64,000 bases of DNA from Sipunculus nudus (GCA_026874595.1 CM049308.1:81452124-81516123), one strand, 5' to 3'; positions 46,455-57,580 are shown, counted from the stretch's first letter. Numbers and translations: made by a program. Notes: generated from the letters alone by a model not told the origin.

Positions 46455-49083
46455 ACAAGGGACCTATGGGTCACGATGCTCAGCTGTTATATATGATAAA
46501 AAAATATTATTTAGAAATGAGGCACATGCTGGTTTTGTGTGGTAATAAATATAAGCTGTATTATGAGTTGTTGTTGTTTAGCTTATGTATGATTTTGATA
46601 GTACCTTTGGAGACAGGGAAGAGGATTGATTTCATTTATTTAATTAACAATTGGAGTACTATTGTCACACAGATTTTGACTTGGCCATATAACTTATAAG
46701 CAGAACATATAATATAAGAGTTTAACTATTTATTAAAAAAAATTACAAATATTGTCCCAAATATAATTTTTATTAAAAATAATAAGAGAATCATATGATT
46801 TTTTAAAATGAAATATAACTGATATGATTATTAAAATAATATTAAAGAATATATTCATTAATGCATTCATGAATACATTTTGAAAGTATTTGCAAGAGTA
46901 TTCATATACTTTCATTTTTACCTGAATTCCCATTCTTTATGCAAGAAATTTTATAATGGAGTACATAATCATATTCGTATTTAAATACAATTACAAAGTA
47001 TTCGCACCATGTCTGGTATTTATTCAATTTTCACCAAACAATGATGTTGAGAATCCAGAATATACAAAATTCACACATTTAAATAATAATCATAAGTACC
47101 TGGTTTTATGGCTTTTATTTATATTAAAAAAATAAATGTAAAAAATTCATTTTGGACTAATTTCACATCAATGTACACACTAGACACAGTAGGAATCTAG
47201 ATTAATATTATCAACTGCATCTTTGTCTATCATTAATTTCCTTCATATGATCCCTAATGATTAGTAATGAATAATATGATTTACTTCTTTATCATTAAAA
47301 TTGAACTGAAAAATGCCATAGGTGACTGCATGGTGTTATTTGGAATATGTGACATTCTACCCATCGATACAAGATTCTTATATCATCAGTAACTGCAAGT
47401 TAATTTCCTGTTATTATAAACTAACAAATTCCTTTTCTATTTTTCTTTAATTTGTTATTAAAAACCAATAAAAATTTATTAATTTGTTGTTTATTGTTAT
47501 GTTGTTGGTTAAAACTACTAGATGAGTTGGGTTGGACACCTGGATCAACTGTGGCTGGCCATAAGCTGCCTGGATTCCTGTATGCCTCGCCTCAAGCGTG
47601 CATAATTTGATGAAAGGTCAACAAGGTCAACATACAGGTGACTCAAGAGGGGCTGGAGAGAGCCAAAGTCTGACAGGGTGTCATAAAAAACATTAATAAA
47701 AGCTACAATTTTTGGCCAATTTCTTTCAGCTTTCTAAACTAAAAAGCTGAAATCCTTATGTGTGCATGATATGAAAATTATATCAACAGTGCTCACGGGA
47801 AACAAACGTGCCATGGTCACAGTTGGGCAAAATTTAAGGTACTAATTTTATATTTATACTAATAACTTATAAAATTTGAAAAATTCAGAACTAATTTTGG
47901 GTATTCAATTGAATCTTGATTAAATAATGTTACATCCCTGACAAAAAAATCTCTAGCAATGCCCTTGTTAAGGGAGTAAATATATTTCTTGATTTTTTAC
48001 AAAGTGCATTATGTTTCGGCCCATAACTTAAAACAATTACGCAATACTGACATCATTCTGGGATGTGCATAGAGAATGAAAAATATGTATATTGTTTATG
48101 ATTAAAGTCAGATCAGTGGTTTTGATATTAGGCAGTCTTGAACTGTAACAATGGGTTTTTCATGGAAAAATGAAGTTTTTCATTAATATCTCGAAGGTAT
48201 TAAGTCCTAGTGACCAAATTCTTGGCATGGTAGGGGATTTTTGAGACATCTAACTGTAAGCTGAATTTAAGGAACTTAGAGCTGAAGCTGGGGAGCTGAG
48301 CTTTTGCAAACTGCATAACACTAGCTTGATGTAAACAATATGTTACAAGGTGCTTGAAAACTTGATTAAAATCTACAGTTTTTGATCAACTGGTTTCAAA
48401 TTTTTGGTGTTAACAGTTGAAATGCTGACAAAAACATGCTGTGAAAATTAAATCCACAGTACTTACAGGAAAAAAACGTGCCATGGTCAAGTTGGGCAAA
48501 ATTTAAGGTACCAATTTTTTATTTTTATTAATATTTTAAAAAATTTAAAAGATTTTCATCTAATTTTGGGTATACAATTTAATTTTGATTAATTAAAGTT
48601 ATATTACTGGAAAAAAGGTCCACAGCTTCAACATTTTTTGTGTTAAGTGATCAAATATCTTTCCTTATTTTTTTCAAAATGCATTATGTTTGGGCCCAGA
48701 ACTTTTTTAAATTAAATAATACAGACATAATTTCTGGCATGTACATAGGAACTATATAGAGGAATATTTATGGTAAATATGAGGAAAAACAGATGAGTGG
48801 TTTTGATATTAGGCAGTCCTAAAGTGTGAAAATAGGTTTTTAATAAAAAATTGAGGTTTCCTTAATTTCTCAAAGGAACAAAGTTGCAAAGACCCAGTTT
48901 TCGGCTTGGTAGGAGATCTTGGGGACATCTAACATTATGCCGAATTTTGGATTCCTAGGTCTTACGGTTTCAAAATGTGCCACATCTACAGACGGACGGA
49001 CGGACGGACGGACGGACAGACGGACGGACGACGGACAATGGACCACGACTATAGCTCAGATGACTTATAGTCAGCTGAGCTAA
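46455..49083 (+). mobile_element. 2.6-kb Helentron-like element with two R2 core units
   Basis: Starts ACAAGGGACCTATGGGTCAC with GCTCAGCTG at 46478-46486. Ends with the longest ACGG run in the window (about 48990-49035), the compound hairpin, CAGCTGAGC at 49072-49080 (exact inverted partner) and CTAA at 49080-49083. The 5' part matches 33891-34450. The core has two units of about 650 bp (about 47695-48290 and 48350-49000), each with ACAGTRCTYACRGG and GTGGTTTTGATATTAGGCAG. This copy joins a 5' arm otherwise seen at 33891 to a 3' arm otherwise seen at 34453-36103, so the two belong to one family or recombine freely. Confidence 0.75.
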
Positions 49084-50164
49084 CAAGCTAAAAGAATTTA
49101 CTAAATAACATTAGAACCTGTCTTTATTCAATAAACAGTGAAAGCATGATAAGGCTGCTGCATGAAAGTGACATCACAATTTAATTTCCATACTCAGTGT
49201 GACTGGCCATTGGGTATTACTCTTTAAGACATGGTTTTAATATCTTATTATGGCCATTTAACTGCAGTTTTAATGCCTCATGATTCTTTTTCTGTTTACA
49301 TTGTATCCATATTCATTTGTATTTTGATCTGTATCTTTCTAATATCCCTTGAATATACTTTATATTTTGGTTAATCATTTTTATTTTGATAAAGTGAGCA
49401 GTGATGTAGCCTGTGCCTCAATCACATGTCAAATTTATGAGACAGAAATGAAACTTGGTAATGTGACAGGAGCCTCTCAGCAAAGGATACATTTTCAAGA
49501 TACTGTGAAACCTGTGTTATGAGACCACCCTTGGGACTGGCCAAAAGTGGTCTTAAATCACAGGGGGTCTTATTAGACAGGTCAGTTATAACCAATGTGA
49601 ATGTTTTCAGTTCACCCAAGGCTGGTCTTATTAGACAGATGGAACCTGAGACAGGTTCTACTGGACTTAAAAAGTGTTAGACTGACAGACATTGAGCTCA
49701 GCCTGTCACTTTTAACTTGAGATCATAAACACAGCTGCATCTTCTGTCTAAATTCTGCAAGTAATTTGATAATGGCTGCTGTAGGTCACATATCTGCAGC
49801 ACAAGTCAGCCGTTCTATTTTCTCTCTCTCTCTAACACAAAATGCTGATAGGTGTCTCAGTATCTGAACTTTGGTCAGAGTCTTTTTAACCCCTAGTCTA
49901 CTGAAAACATTGCAGACATATATCAGAAGATACTCACCTCAAGGAGGCAAAAAGCTAGCATTAAGCTTAACTGAATTAAAAGCTGCAGAAAATCTTGACT
50001 ATTTATATTTAAGTAATTTGCTGAACAGGGGTCAACAGGTGTTTGAGTCCTGCACAAATATGTATTGCAATAGCTGAGTGAAAATCATCAATATTTGTGA
50101 TTTATAGCCAATGTTGGCAGTAGAAAATGAAGAAAAAAAATGTTGAAATGGATGGTCTTTCACT

Positions 50165-50182
50165 GGGGGGGGGGGGGGGGGG
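50165..50182. repeat. G18 tract
   Basis: Eighteen uninterrupted G followed by AGGAGACGCC. Confidence 0.95.
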
Positions 50183-50579
50183 AGGAGACGCCTAAGAAAG
50201 CCCACCCACAAAACATTTTGATCCCAATATTGATATAAAATTAAACTCATCAACCCCAGTAAACCTCCCCTATATAATAAATTTTGACAATAAGATTATT
50301 ACTGAAAATATCATATAAACTTCTGACTATACTGTATGTATTGACTTTATATTTTATTACTTGACTACATATTTGAATACTTTATATTGCATTAAAAAAT
50401 TGACCAGTTCTTTAGAATCCTGCACTTAAATACCAAATAATGAAAACACAACCTTGCATATAACAGAAAGCTAATTCACAGAGAAAACAAATGGTGTAAC
50501 AGTTACTTGAGCTGTTCTGTATATAGTGATATTTAAGGAGATCTCTGGGAGTCTTGAAGATACAAACCAAATAGAGTTC

Positions 50580-51010
50580 CAAAAAGACACCACCATGGAA
50601 GTCATCTTTGCTGAAATGACTGGCTCATTACCATGAAGTCTGATGAGACTGGTTGTATTGTGGCCAACAATCAGGGCTCAAAGACTACTAATCTTCTGTA
50701 TTGGGCTTGTAATGGGCCGGCTCTTGTTGTTGCCGACCATCTTTTCTTTGTTACTCCGGGGCAAACTTACCCGCTGGGTGAAAGACACACCACATCTTTC
50801 CCGTCAACCCAGGACAACCTGACCTAAACAACTCTGACAAACAATTGACGGACCACAATGGTGACATATCCCTTGTCACACACTACAGGTGTCTCTGTGT
50901 TCTTAATGACGCTCTGAAACCTCTGATGTCATGGTTGCTCCACTTGGAGAGCACCAAGAACTCTAGCATCTCATCTGAAGAATATCTATCCTGGTGATTG
51001 ACACAAGATC
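50580..51010 (+). other. GC-richer block with two overlapping open frames, possible exon
   Basis: Base composition is clearly less AT-rich than its surroundings. One frame runs from an ATG at 50633 for 64 codons. A second frame, without ATG, stays open for about 70 codons from about 50782 to a TGA at about 50998 and has balanced composition, ending in a leucine- and serine-rich segment with EEYLSW before the stop. Balanced composition in two frames also fits non-coding GC-richer DNA. No domain is recognised and no splice site is convincing. Confidence 0.25.
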
Positions 51011-51119
51011 AACACCCAAGATTACTGTACTGTTTTACTGAGCATGTGATCTTGTTACAAAAATCACAATAAGTACCACTGATTGCATCTGTACTTGTGT
51101 TTCAGTTATTTCTTTTTGC

Positions 51120-51372
51120 TCTCTTAAGTCCATAAAGTAAACTACCCACCTGTTGATACCTCATTAAATATGTGTGGATTTTGCCTATAATCAAACTCTG
51201 TAGAGATAATCTATTGGTTATAAGTTTTTGCAAGTTGTGTGAAAATCTATCAAATCCCTGGTAAGTAATCACAGCGACACTAAGGTTAACGAACAGACAG
51301 ACAGACAGATGGACGGACAGAAGGACTGTGGGTTTACCATAATACGTCCCCTCATAGACAGGTGTATAAAAA
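51120..51372 (+). mobile_element. Fragment of family R6 (3' end)
   Basis: Matches 57330-57580: CCTCATTAAATATG, GATTTTGCCTATAATCAAAC, GAGATAATCTATTGGTTATA, TCACAGCGACACTAAGGTTA, an ACAGACAGACGG tract (51290-51330), then CATAATACGTCCCCTCATAG and ACAGGTGTATAAAAAA. It is a 5'-truncated copy. Confidence 0.72.
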
Positions 51373-51636
51373 AGGGCAGATTGCTATTTAATTAAGGATT
51401 TGGCAAAAGAAGGTATGTGACCTGCAGTATGATAATGATGATAAATAAAATGGCTTTGTTTTTTTTTAGGTCCCTTCCCCCACCCCCTGGCATCTGAGCA
51501 GAGAGATGCACTATCTTAATGTTATTGTATTTTAGAAAACGTATAGATCTTCAGTAAATTTTTAGTATTTTTTAAGTTATTGGGTCACAATGATTCTAGA
51601 TGTCAAGGGGGTGGGGGAAGGGATAAGAAATAACTC

Positions 51637-51657
51637 GGGGGGGGGGGGGGGGGGGGG
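51637..51657. repeat. G21 tract
   Basis: Twenty-one G, the longest homopolymer in the window. It follows an earlier GGGGGTGGGGGAAGGG. Assembly length errors are likely here. Confidence 0.9.
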
Positions 51658-51692
51658 AAGAGACATTATTATTTGTAATTAAAAATATGTTA

Positions 51693-52230
51693 AACTAGCT
51701 GATAAACCCGGTATACCGGGCTTTTCACCGCGGTTTGGGAGATATATTTACTGAGATATTGAAGGTTGGCTCATTTTTTATTATAAAAGTTAAAAGAAAA
51801 TATGGATTTTTAGTGGGATACTCTCGGAATACAATATGTACAAATAATTTTTACTGTTATTTTGTGGCGCTGTGCTCGTAGCAAAAATCATATCCCGGTA
51901 TGTTTACCTTAAAGACCTGGTCAGTGATGGTTTACATTGCGAACCGGAATGAGACGCGGAGGCATACAGTGTTTCGTTGATATTTGACTGGTTTTTATCG
52001 TTGGACATATAAAGAATAGGTTGATGTGAGGAAAACATTAGATTAATTAAATGTACGTTGCAAGGAAACTGTTCCTGAAGAAGGAAACAGAAATATACAT
52101 ACATCGTAAGTAGCAGAAGCGGACCCAGCGAGACTCCATGCAGTGGGTCCGTATCCCATTTTCAGACCCCCGACACCACCCCAGCCCTGTTCCTGAATTC
52201 GGGACCTTGAATTAGGTTTTGTCATTAATC
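51693..52230 (+). repeat. Candidate dispersed element beginning with CCCGGTATACCGGG
   Basis: AACTAGCTGATAAACCCGG leads into a perfect 14-bp palindrome CCCGGTATACCGGG (51707-51720), followed by a CpG-richer body. A second inverted pair GGACCCA/TGGGTCC is at 52121-52127 and 52144-52150. ACTAGCTGA-type starts are common at ends of dispersed repeats in invertebrates. No second copy lies in the window, so extent and class are uncertain. Confidence 0.35.
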
Positions 52231-52639
52231 CTCCTGGGTTTCATAAAGCGAGAAACATGCGTTTTTCTCTTTTACTGACCTCGCATGTGGATCAAATCCC
52301 TCATTGAAAGCAAGCGTTATTCATATGAACAATAGTCCTTAGTGTTAGAGGTTAAGTGACCATGCACGCATTCCGGTGATTGCCGGAGGCAATTTGGCTG
52401 TGCTCGGTAAAAAAACGGAAAAATCACTCAAAATTATGTGTATATTTAAAATTATTTATTTTCATATCGCCTATGTCACTGCGGGGATAATAACCTTTAA
52501 AATGATGTATGGCACAATATTGTACACAACGCGGTTTTAGAGAACACCGCGAACAAACGTGAACTGAATTCCTTTTATAAGTATTAGATAACTTAAGTAC
52601 AGTCAATTACATGGAAATGAGTAATTATTCACACTCAAT

Positions 52640-53340
52640 TATAATTACATTTTTTACATGAAAATGTCAGGATGACCAAATCCCTAACCATATAGGATGT
52701 GAGAAATGTGTGCTTTGCCTTGTAAAGGAATCTTAAATTTAACAAATTTACCTCATGTAGAATCCATGAAAATTCCAAAAATAAACCAAGAATGCACCTA
52801 AATCTAATCAGATCAGAAGACCCATAAGATACACCTGCCATCATAAAAAGAAATGAATATATGAATCATTTTGGGATATCACATCACAAATGAAATGTTA
52901 AGACTTAAAAATTCGTAAAAAAAAGAAAATCAACGATTTGCCACCAAAAACTAATCAGATCATGAGACCCAATATACCTGCAATCTTGATCAGAAATCCA
53001 TATGTAATAGTTTTTGAGATATTAGGTTTTATATGCAACATGAAAAAATTTAAAAGTTAGTAAAACAGAAAATCTGAAATCAACCAAAAGTAACCAAATA
53101 TAATCAACATGAGACCTATAAGATATACATGTCATCTTAATAAGAAGTGGATATAAGTATTTTTTTAGATATTTTTTTAAAGAAACAGACCAAAACCTAA
53201 TCAGGACAGGGAGACCATAAGATACACCTGTTACATAAAACAGCAGTGGACGAGAGCTTTTAAAGTTTTTTTTGCGATATCGCATCACATATGAATAGAG
53301 CTTATCCATCTCTAAACTGCCACCTGTGGTGATGACTGAC
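52640..53340. repeat. Degenerate tandem repeat
   Basis: Four diverged units around CTAATCAGATCAGAAGACCC and ATAAGATACACCTGCCATCA, at about 52800, 52950, 53095 and 53195. They are followed by AAGAAATGAATAT, then a GATATYRCATCACA segment. Unit length varies between about 100 and 150 bp, so the array is old. Confidence 0.6.
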
Positions 53341-53583
53341 ACTCAATGTTGGGGATCATTTTACTTACAAAAAGATAATAATTTTTTATATATTTCAAAT
53401 GACAATTTAAGTTAAAAATTTTATCTTATCTTTAAGGTAAGTGCCCGAAAATTTGCAATGGCGACTCACAGCAGATGACCGATGTGTGAAGTCCTGTTCC
53501 TGGACAAACAGATGGACAAAGCCAATCACCATATCCCCAACACTGCTGAGATGATGGATAATAAATTTAGCCAAGGAAAGCAA

Positions 53584-53838
53584 CCTAGATGTGACACATC
53601 TAGTAAAGGAGCCTAGATGTGACACAGATCTTGGACAGGAGCCTAGATGTGATACATCTTGTACAGAAGTCTAGATGTGACACATCTTGTACAGGAGCCT
53701 AGATGTGACACATCTTGTACAGGAGCCTAGATGTGACACATCTTGTACAGGAGCCTAGATGTGACACATCTTGTACAGGAGCCTAGATGTGACACATCTT
53801 GTACAGGAGGCTACATGTGACACATCTTGTACAGGAGC
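53584..53838 (+). repeat. 28-bp minisatellite, nine copies
   Basis: Units of CCTAGATGTGACACATCTTG plus TACAGGAG start at 53584, 53612, 53642, 53670 and 53698, then every 28 bp to about 53838. Each unit has the inverted pair AGATGTG/CACATCT. The right-hand copies are near identical and the left ones diverged. Confidence 0.95.
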
Positions 53839-54532
53839 AAATTATTAATATGTACATAATCCTTGCAAATATTTAAAGCAAAACACTTATTTGATCACAC
53901 AATGTATACAAATTTGACTTGGATGGAGCTAGATAGTAAACCTTTTTAATTTACCTGTTGAAACAAGACAGATGAAATTTTGTAACTTACAGGGAAGATA
54001 CTAGATGACTAGAATTTCCTGAAATGGTCCATATGAACAACACAGTTTATTTTAGTTCAAACTATACTGTTGACCCTGAAAACTTTAATCATTAGTGGAA
54101 ATAAAGATTATTTTTCAATGAACTGAGACCAAAGCAGGTAGTAGCAAACATTTTGTATGACTATATGACTTGTATGTGTTCACTGAAAGTCAATTTTAAA
54201 TCTGAAAAAAATATTGAAGCTGCTAATCCCTAGGACAATTAATCTTTTGGGAGGAATTTCAATATTTTAAAATTTTACATTGATGAGAAATTGGGCCAAC
54301 TTAATCACCAAAAACTCCATGTATTCAGTTAATTGCAACAGATTACAATGTATTTTTTATGTCTGAAATTTATCATGGAATTTATAATGAAATATGATGC
54401 CATATGCAATGACCCAGTTCAAGTCTATGATAGTAATTCCTGGGAATACCTTTTTACCACTATAAAGCATTGTTGCATGGTCTTTAATTAACTTCTTTGT
54501 CTTTAATTAACTGAGCATTTAATATATATTTG

Positions 54533-54537
<5 letters not shown>

Positions 54538-54571
<34 letters not shown>
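54538..54571. repeat. (TA)n microsatellite
   Basis: About sixteen uninterrupted TA dinucleotides. Confidence 0.95.
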
Positions 54572-54573
<2 letters not shown>

Positions 54574-54983
54574 CATATGAGCACATTATGTTAAATGTAA
54601 CTACTCTTAATAAAACCAAGATTTATGATCTCATAATAGCGACATGTATCATTTTCATTTGATATTTTAAACCCAAGGCAGTACACAGAACCAATTAGCT
54701 GCAGAACAAGATCAAATACTTTATAAAGAAACTGTAAGCAAATCAGAAACAAGGCATCTTTTATAATACTGCCAGGAGCATACATGCAAAACCCACTGAA
54801 AAAATTTGTAAGTAGGATATGGAAACTTGAACATTCAACCAGTTTTTCTGATGGAACACCTGTATTTTTAAGAAACCTGAGACAGCCCCTTTCCTCTCGT
54901 GTTGCTTCCAACCACAGGCTCCAGGTAATTTACCTAATATTGTTGAATCTCCGCAAAAAGCGCCTAGTGTTTTATGTGACCAT

Positions 54984-54997
54984 GTTGCCATAGCAAC
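54984..54997. promoter_or_regulatory. Perfect RFX X-box motif
   Basis: GTTGCCATAGCAAC fits GTTRCCNNRGYAAC at every position. X-boxes bind RFX factors and mark many ciliary gene promoters in animals. No downstream coding exon is visible, so function is uncertain. Confidence 0.4.
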
Positions 54998-55679
54998 TAA
55001 AGGTCAGACAAAGGGGTAAATGAACACAAATAAAAAGAGCCGTAAAATGTGGCTTCAATTAGGGAAAATTCAGCAACTTTAAGAGGAGGGGTCCTGATAA
55101 GTAAATATTTCACAGTCATCACAGATATGGAAACAAATTAGAGGGTTGTCAGCAGAGCACTGACACCCATCCCCTTTATATCATCTTGGAATGAAGTCTG
55201 GGCTGTTATGCAGATTCAAACCACATTTTTTTTTACAAACAAAAAGTGCTACAGGCCTAAAACTTTCCTCTTTGGAATAAAAGAATCATTATATCAAAAT
55301 ACTATAATGCGCAAGTTCCACATGGGAAAAGATAAGGGATATTGTGATACTCTACATATTATGTAACACAGTTTGACTAGTCATACAGGTGCCTGGATGA
55401 AATTACAACTTGAGTAACTGGATGTAATTATAAATGTCGGAAAACACTAAAGTCTGACTGTATTAATTTCAACCTACTTTTTTCAGTAGGCTCTGAAAAA
55501 TCAGATTCCCTAAAGCAACATAATTATAAATTAAATGTTCTGGAAAGGGGTCCCATTGAGCCAGTGTTATGTTTCAATATAAATAATAAAACATTAATAG
55601 TTTCCTTTGATTTAATTAATTAATTAAAGCAAAAACATATTTTCATAAAATAACTTAAGCACTGCAAATGGTGCATAAT

Positions 55680-57580
55680 ATGCCCATACAACCTCTGACC
55701 TCATTAAACATGCATGATTTTGCTGAGAATGTAATTCAGGGGGGAAAAACTATATTATTTAATACTCATCATGAGTAATATGATAATCAATCAGATTTTT
55801 TGGAAGTCAGGGCTGTGCCATCAGGGTGTAGTGACCTCATTAAATATGCATGGATTTTGTTGAAAATAAGACTAAGTTAAGATATTATATTGATTAATGT
55901 TTACTATTGAGTTTTATCAAAATCAACTATATTCCTTGTATGTTATTGCGGCGACACCACATATTGGTCTATACAAAGCAGCCTGGTGACCTCTGACCTC
56001 ATTATGACCTCAAATATGCCTGAACTTTGCAGAGAATTTAATTGAGGTGAGAAACTCTATTGGTCAATATTTATAATCCGTTTCATGAGAATCCATAGGA
56101 CTTTTAGTAAATCACCAAAATACCTCCAAAGTTCAGTGCCCTATGACTAACTAAATAATAGGTTAATTTTGCGAGAAATCAAACTAAGGCGAGATCTCTT
56201 ATTGATTAAAATTTCTGTTGAATTTTATAACAAGTGACCCGTGGGTCATGACGCTCAGCTGACTGACACGTTGACAATATGTCCTTGCACAGACAACCTA
56301 ATTAAGGTAATGTAGGTGGCATCATTGTTCATGCATATTAGCTTAAGTTCATCAAGACCCATAAGCACAACAAATCTGATGACAAACCAACCTGCCTTTC
56401 ATGAGTAATCTGGCAATTTGTGTGTATTTTGCATTATTTCTAGGGTGCTCAAACATACCCCAAAACTCTGAGAATATAGTTCACTGTGACCTAATTTCAG
56501 GTTTCAGGGGAGAACTTTTGAGGAACTCTCAGGATGTCAGGTTAGAAGATTCTGGGCCCAAAGGTTATGATTTGTGCCCTACTTTGGTATCAAATTTTCA
56601 ATTATTCTGAGGGGTGCTTATATTTATAAGCCCCACAGCTCAGAAAATATGGGTGACAGAGACCTAAATACATGTTTCCAAGGAGATTTTCATAGACCTC
56701 CCTGGATTTTAGGTTAGAAGATTCAAGATCCAATGTTAATGATTTGTGTCCTGCTCTGGTATCAAATTTGTATTATGATGGGGGTACTTATAAGCCCAAT
56801 AGCTCAGAGAATATGGGTAACACAGACCTAATTTCATGTTTCCATGGAGACTTTTCGTGTACCTCTCTGGATTTAAAGTGAAAAGATTCTATGTCTAATT
56901 GTTACAATTTGATCCCTGTTAACAGATGACCACATCTTTTAAGGTCTCAAAAATAGAAAAAATACAGGTGGCACCATCAGTCTGCAGAAACTGATGAAAA
57001 ACTCCATGATGAATATCCATGCAAAGAATCATGGTGAATGATGCATTAGTTGTTCAGATACTTGAGCTTTTGTATCAAATTTTTCATTATTCTGGGGGGT
57101 ACTTTGGAGCCCCATAGCTTGAAGAATGGGTAACAGAGATCTAATTCCAGGTTTCCAAGGAGATTTTTCATGGACCTCTCTGGATGTAAAGTTAGAAGAT
57201 TCCAGGTCCAGTGGTTATGATTTGTGCCTTGTTAACGGACAGAGGGCCGAACGGACGATGGACAGAGAGTGATCGCTATAGCTCAGATGACTTACAATCA
57301 GCTGAGCTAAAAATCTATCATATTCCTTGTAAGTTATAGAGGCGACACCACAAGGTAGCCTAGTGACCTCTGACCTTATTTAATATGCCAGGATTATGCC
57401 TATAATGAAACTCTGGTGATAAAATCTATTGTTAAGGAATTATGGTGAGTTCGTGAAAATCCATCAAAGCCCGAGTATGTTATCATGGCGACACTAAAGT
57501 TATTGGACAGATGGTGGAACTGCCAGACCGACGATGGGGATAACATAATAAGTCCAGTCATAGACAGGCATATAAAAATA
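55680..57580 (+). mobile_element. Family R6 tandem-core element, split by a nested element
   Basis: Units of about 170-200 bp carry ACCTCTGACCTCATTAAACA, TGCATGGATTTTG, a GAGATATTATATTGATTAAT-like segment and TATATTCCTTGTATGTTATT then GCGGCGACACCAC. They are found at about 55690, 55830, 55985 and 56140, and resume at 57312-57530. It ends with GACAGATGGTGGAACTGCC, CATAATAAGTCCAGTCATAG and ACAGGCATATAAAAA. Perfect DR1 TGACCTCTGACCT lies at 55987-55999 and 57364-57376. The 5' limit is approximate. Confidence 0.7.
56231..57310 (+). mobile_element. Complete 1.08-kb Helentron-like element nested in R6
   Basis: Starts ACAAGTGACCCGTGGGTCAT with GCTCAGCTG at 56254-56262. Ends GATAGCTATAGCTCAGATGA-type text, a hairpin (TGACTTACAATCA), CAGCTGAGC at 57299-57307 and CTAA at 57307-57310. 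The core has about four units of roughly 165 bp (AAAATATGGGTGACAGAGAC, TTTCCAAGGAGATTTTCATA, GATTTGTGCCCTACTTTGGT). A shortened ACGG-type tract is at 57235-57262. The flanks, GTTGAATTTTATA on the left and ATCTATCATATTCCTTGTAA on the right, rejoin to an R6 unit, so both boundaries are defined to within a few bases. Confidence 0.82.

Larger units (their letters stand above)
49084..51119. other. Mostly unique sequence
   Basis: No gene established. A possible short inverted-end element spans about 49501-49663: CTGTGAAACCTGTGTTATGA against reverse-complement CAGTAGAACCTGTCTCAGG. A G18 run is at 50165-50182. A GC-richer block is listed separately at 50580-51010. Confidence 0.5.
53839..55679. other. 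Unique AT-rich sequence
   Basis: No gene supported. Overlapping frames of 69-106 codons on both strands at 54591-54993 show no domain. Includes the AT microsatellite and X-box listed separately. Confidence 0.5.

Noticed and set aside
46415-46699. 94-codon frame similar to one at 33902-34114
   Set aside because: Similarity comes from two copies of one element arm. Ends differ by frameshift and no protein family is recognisable.
49501-49671. Short inverted-end element
   Set aside because: The ends are only loosely complementary and no target duplication is visible, so it is mentioned only within the surrounding region.
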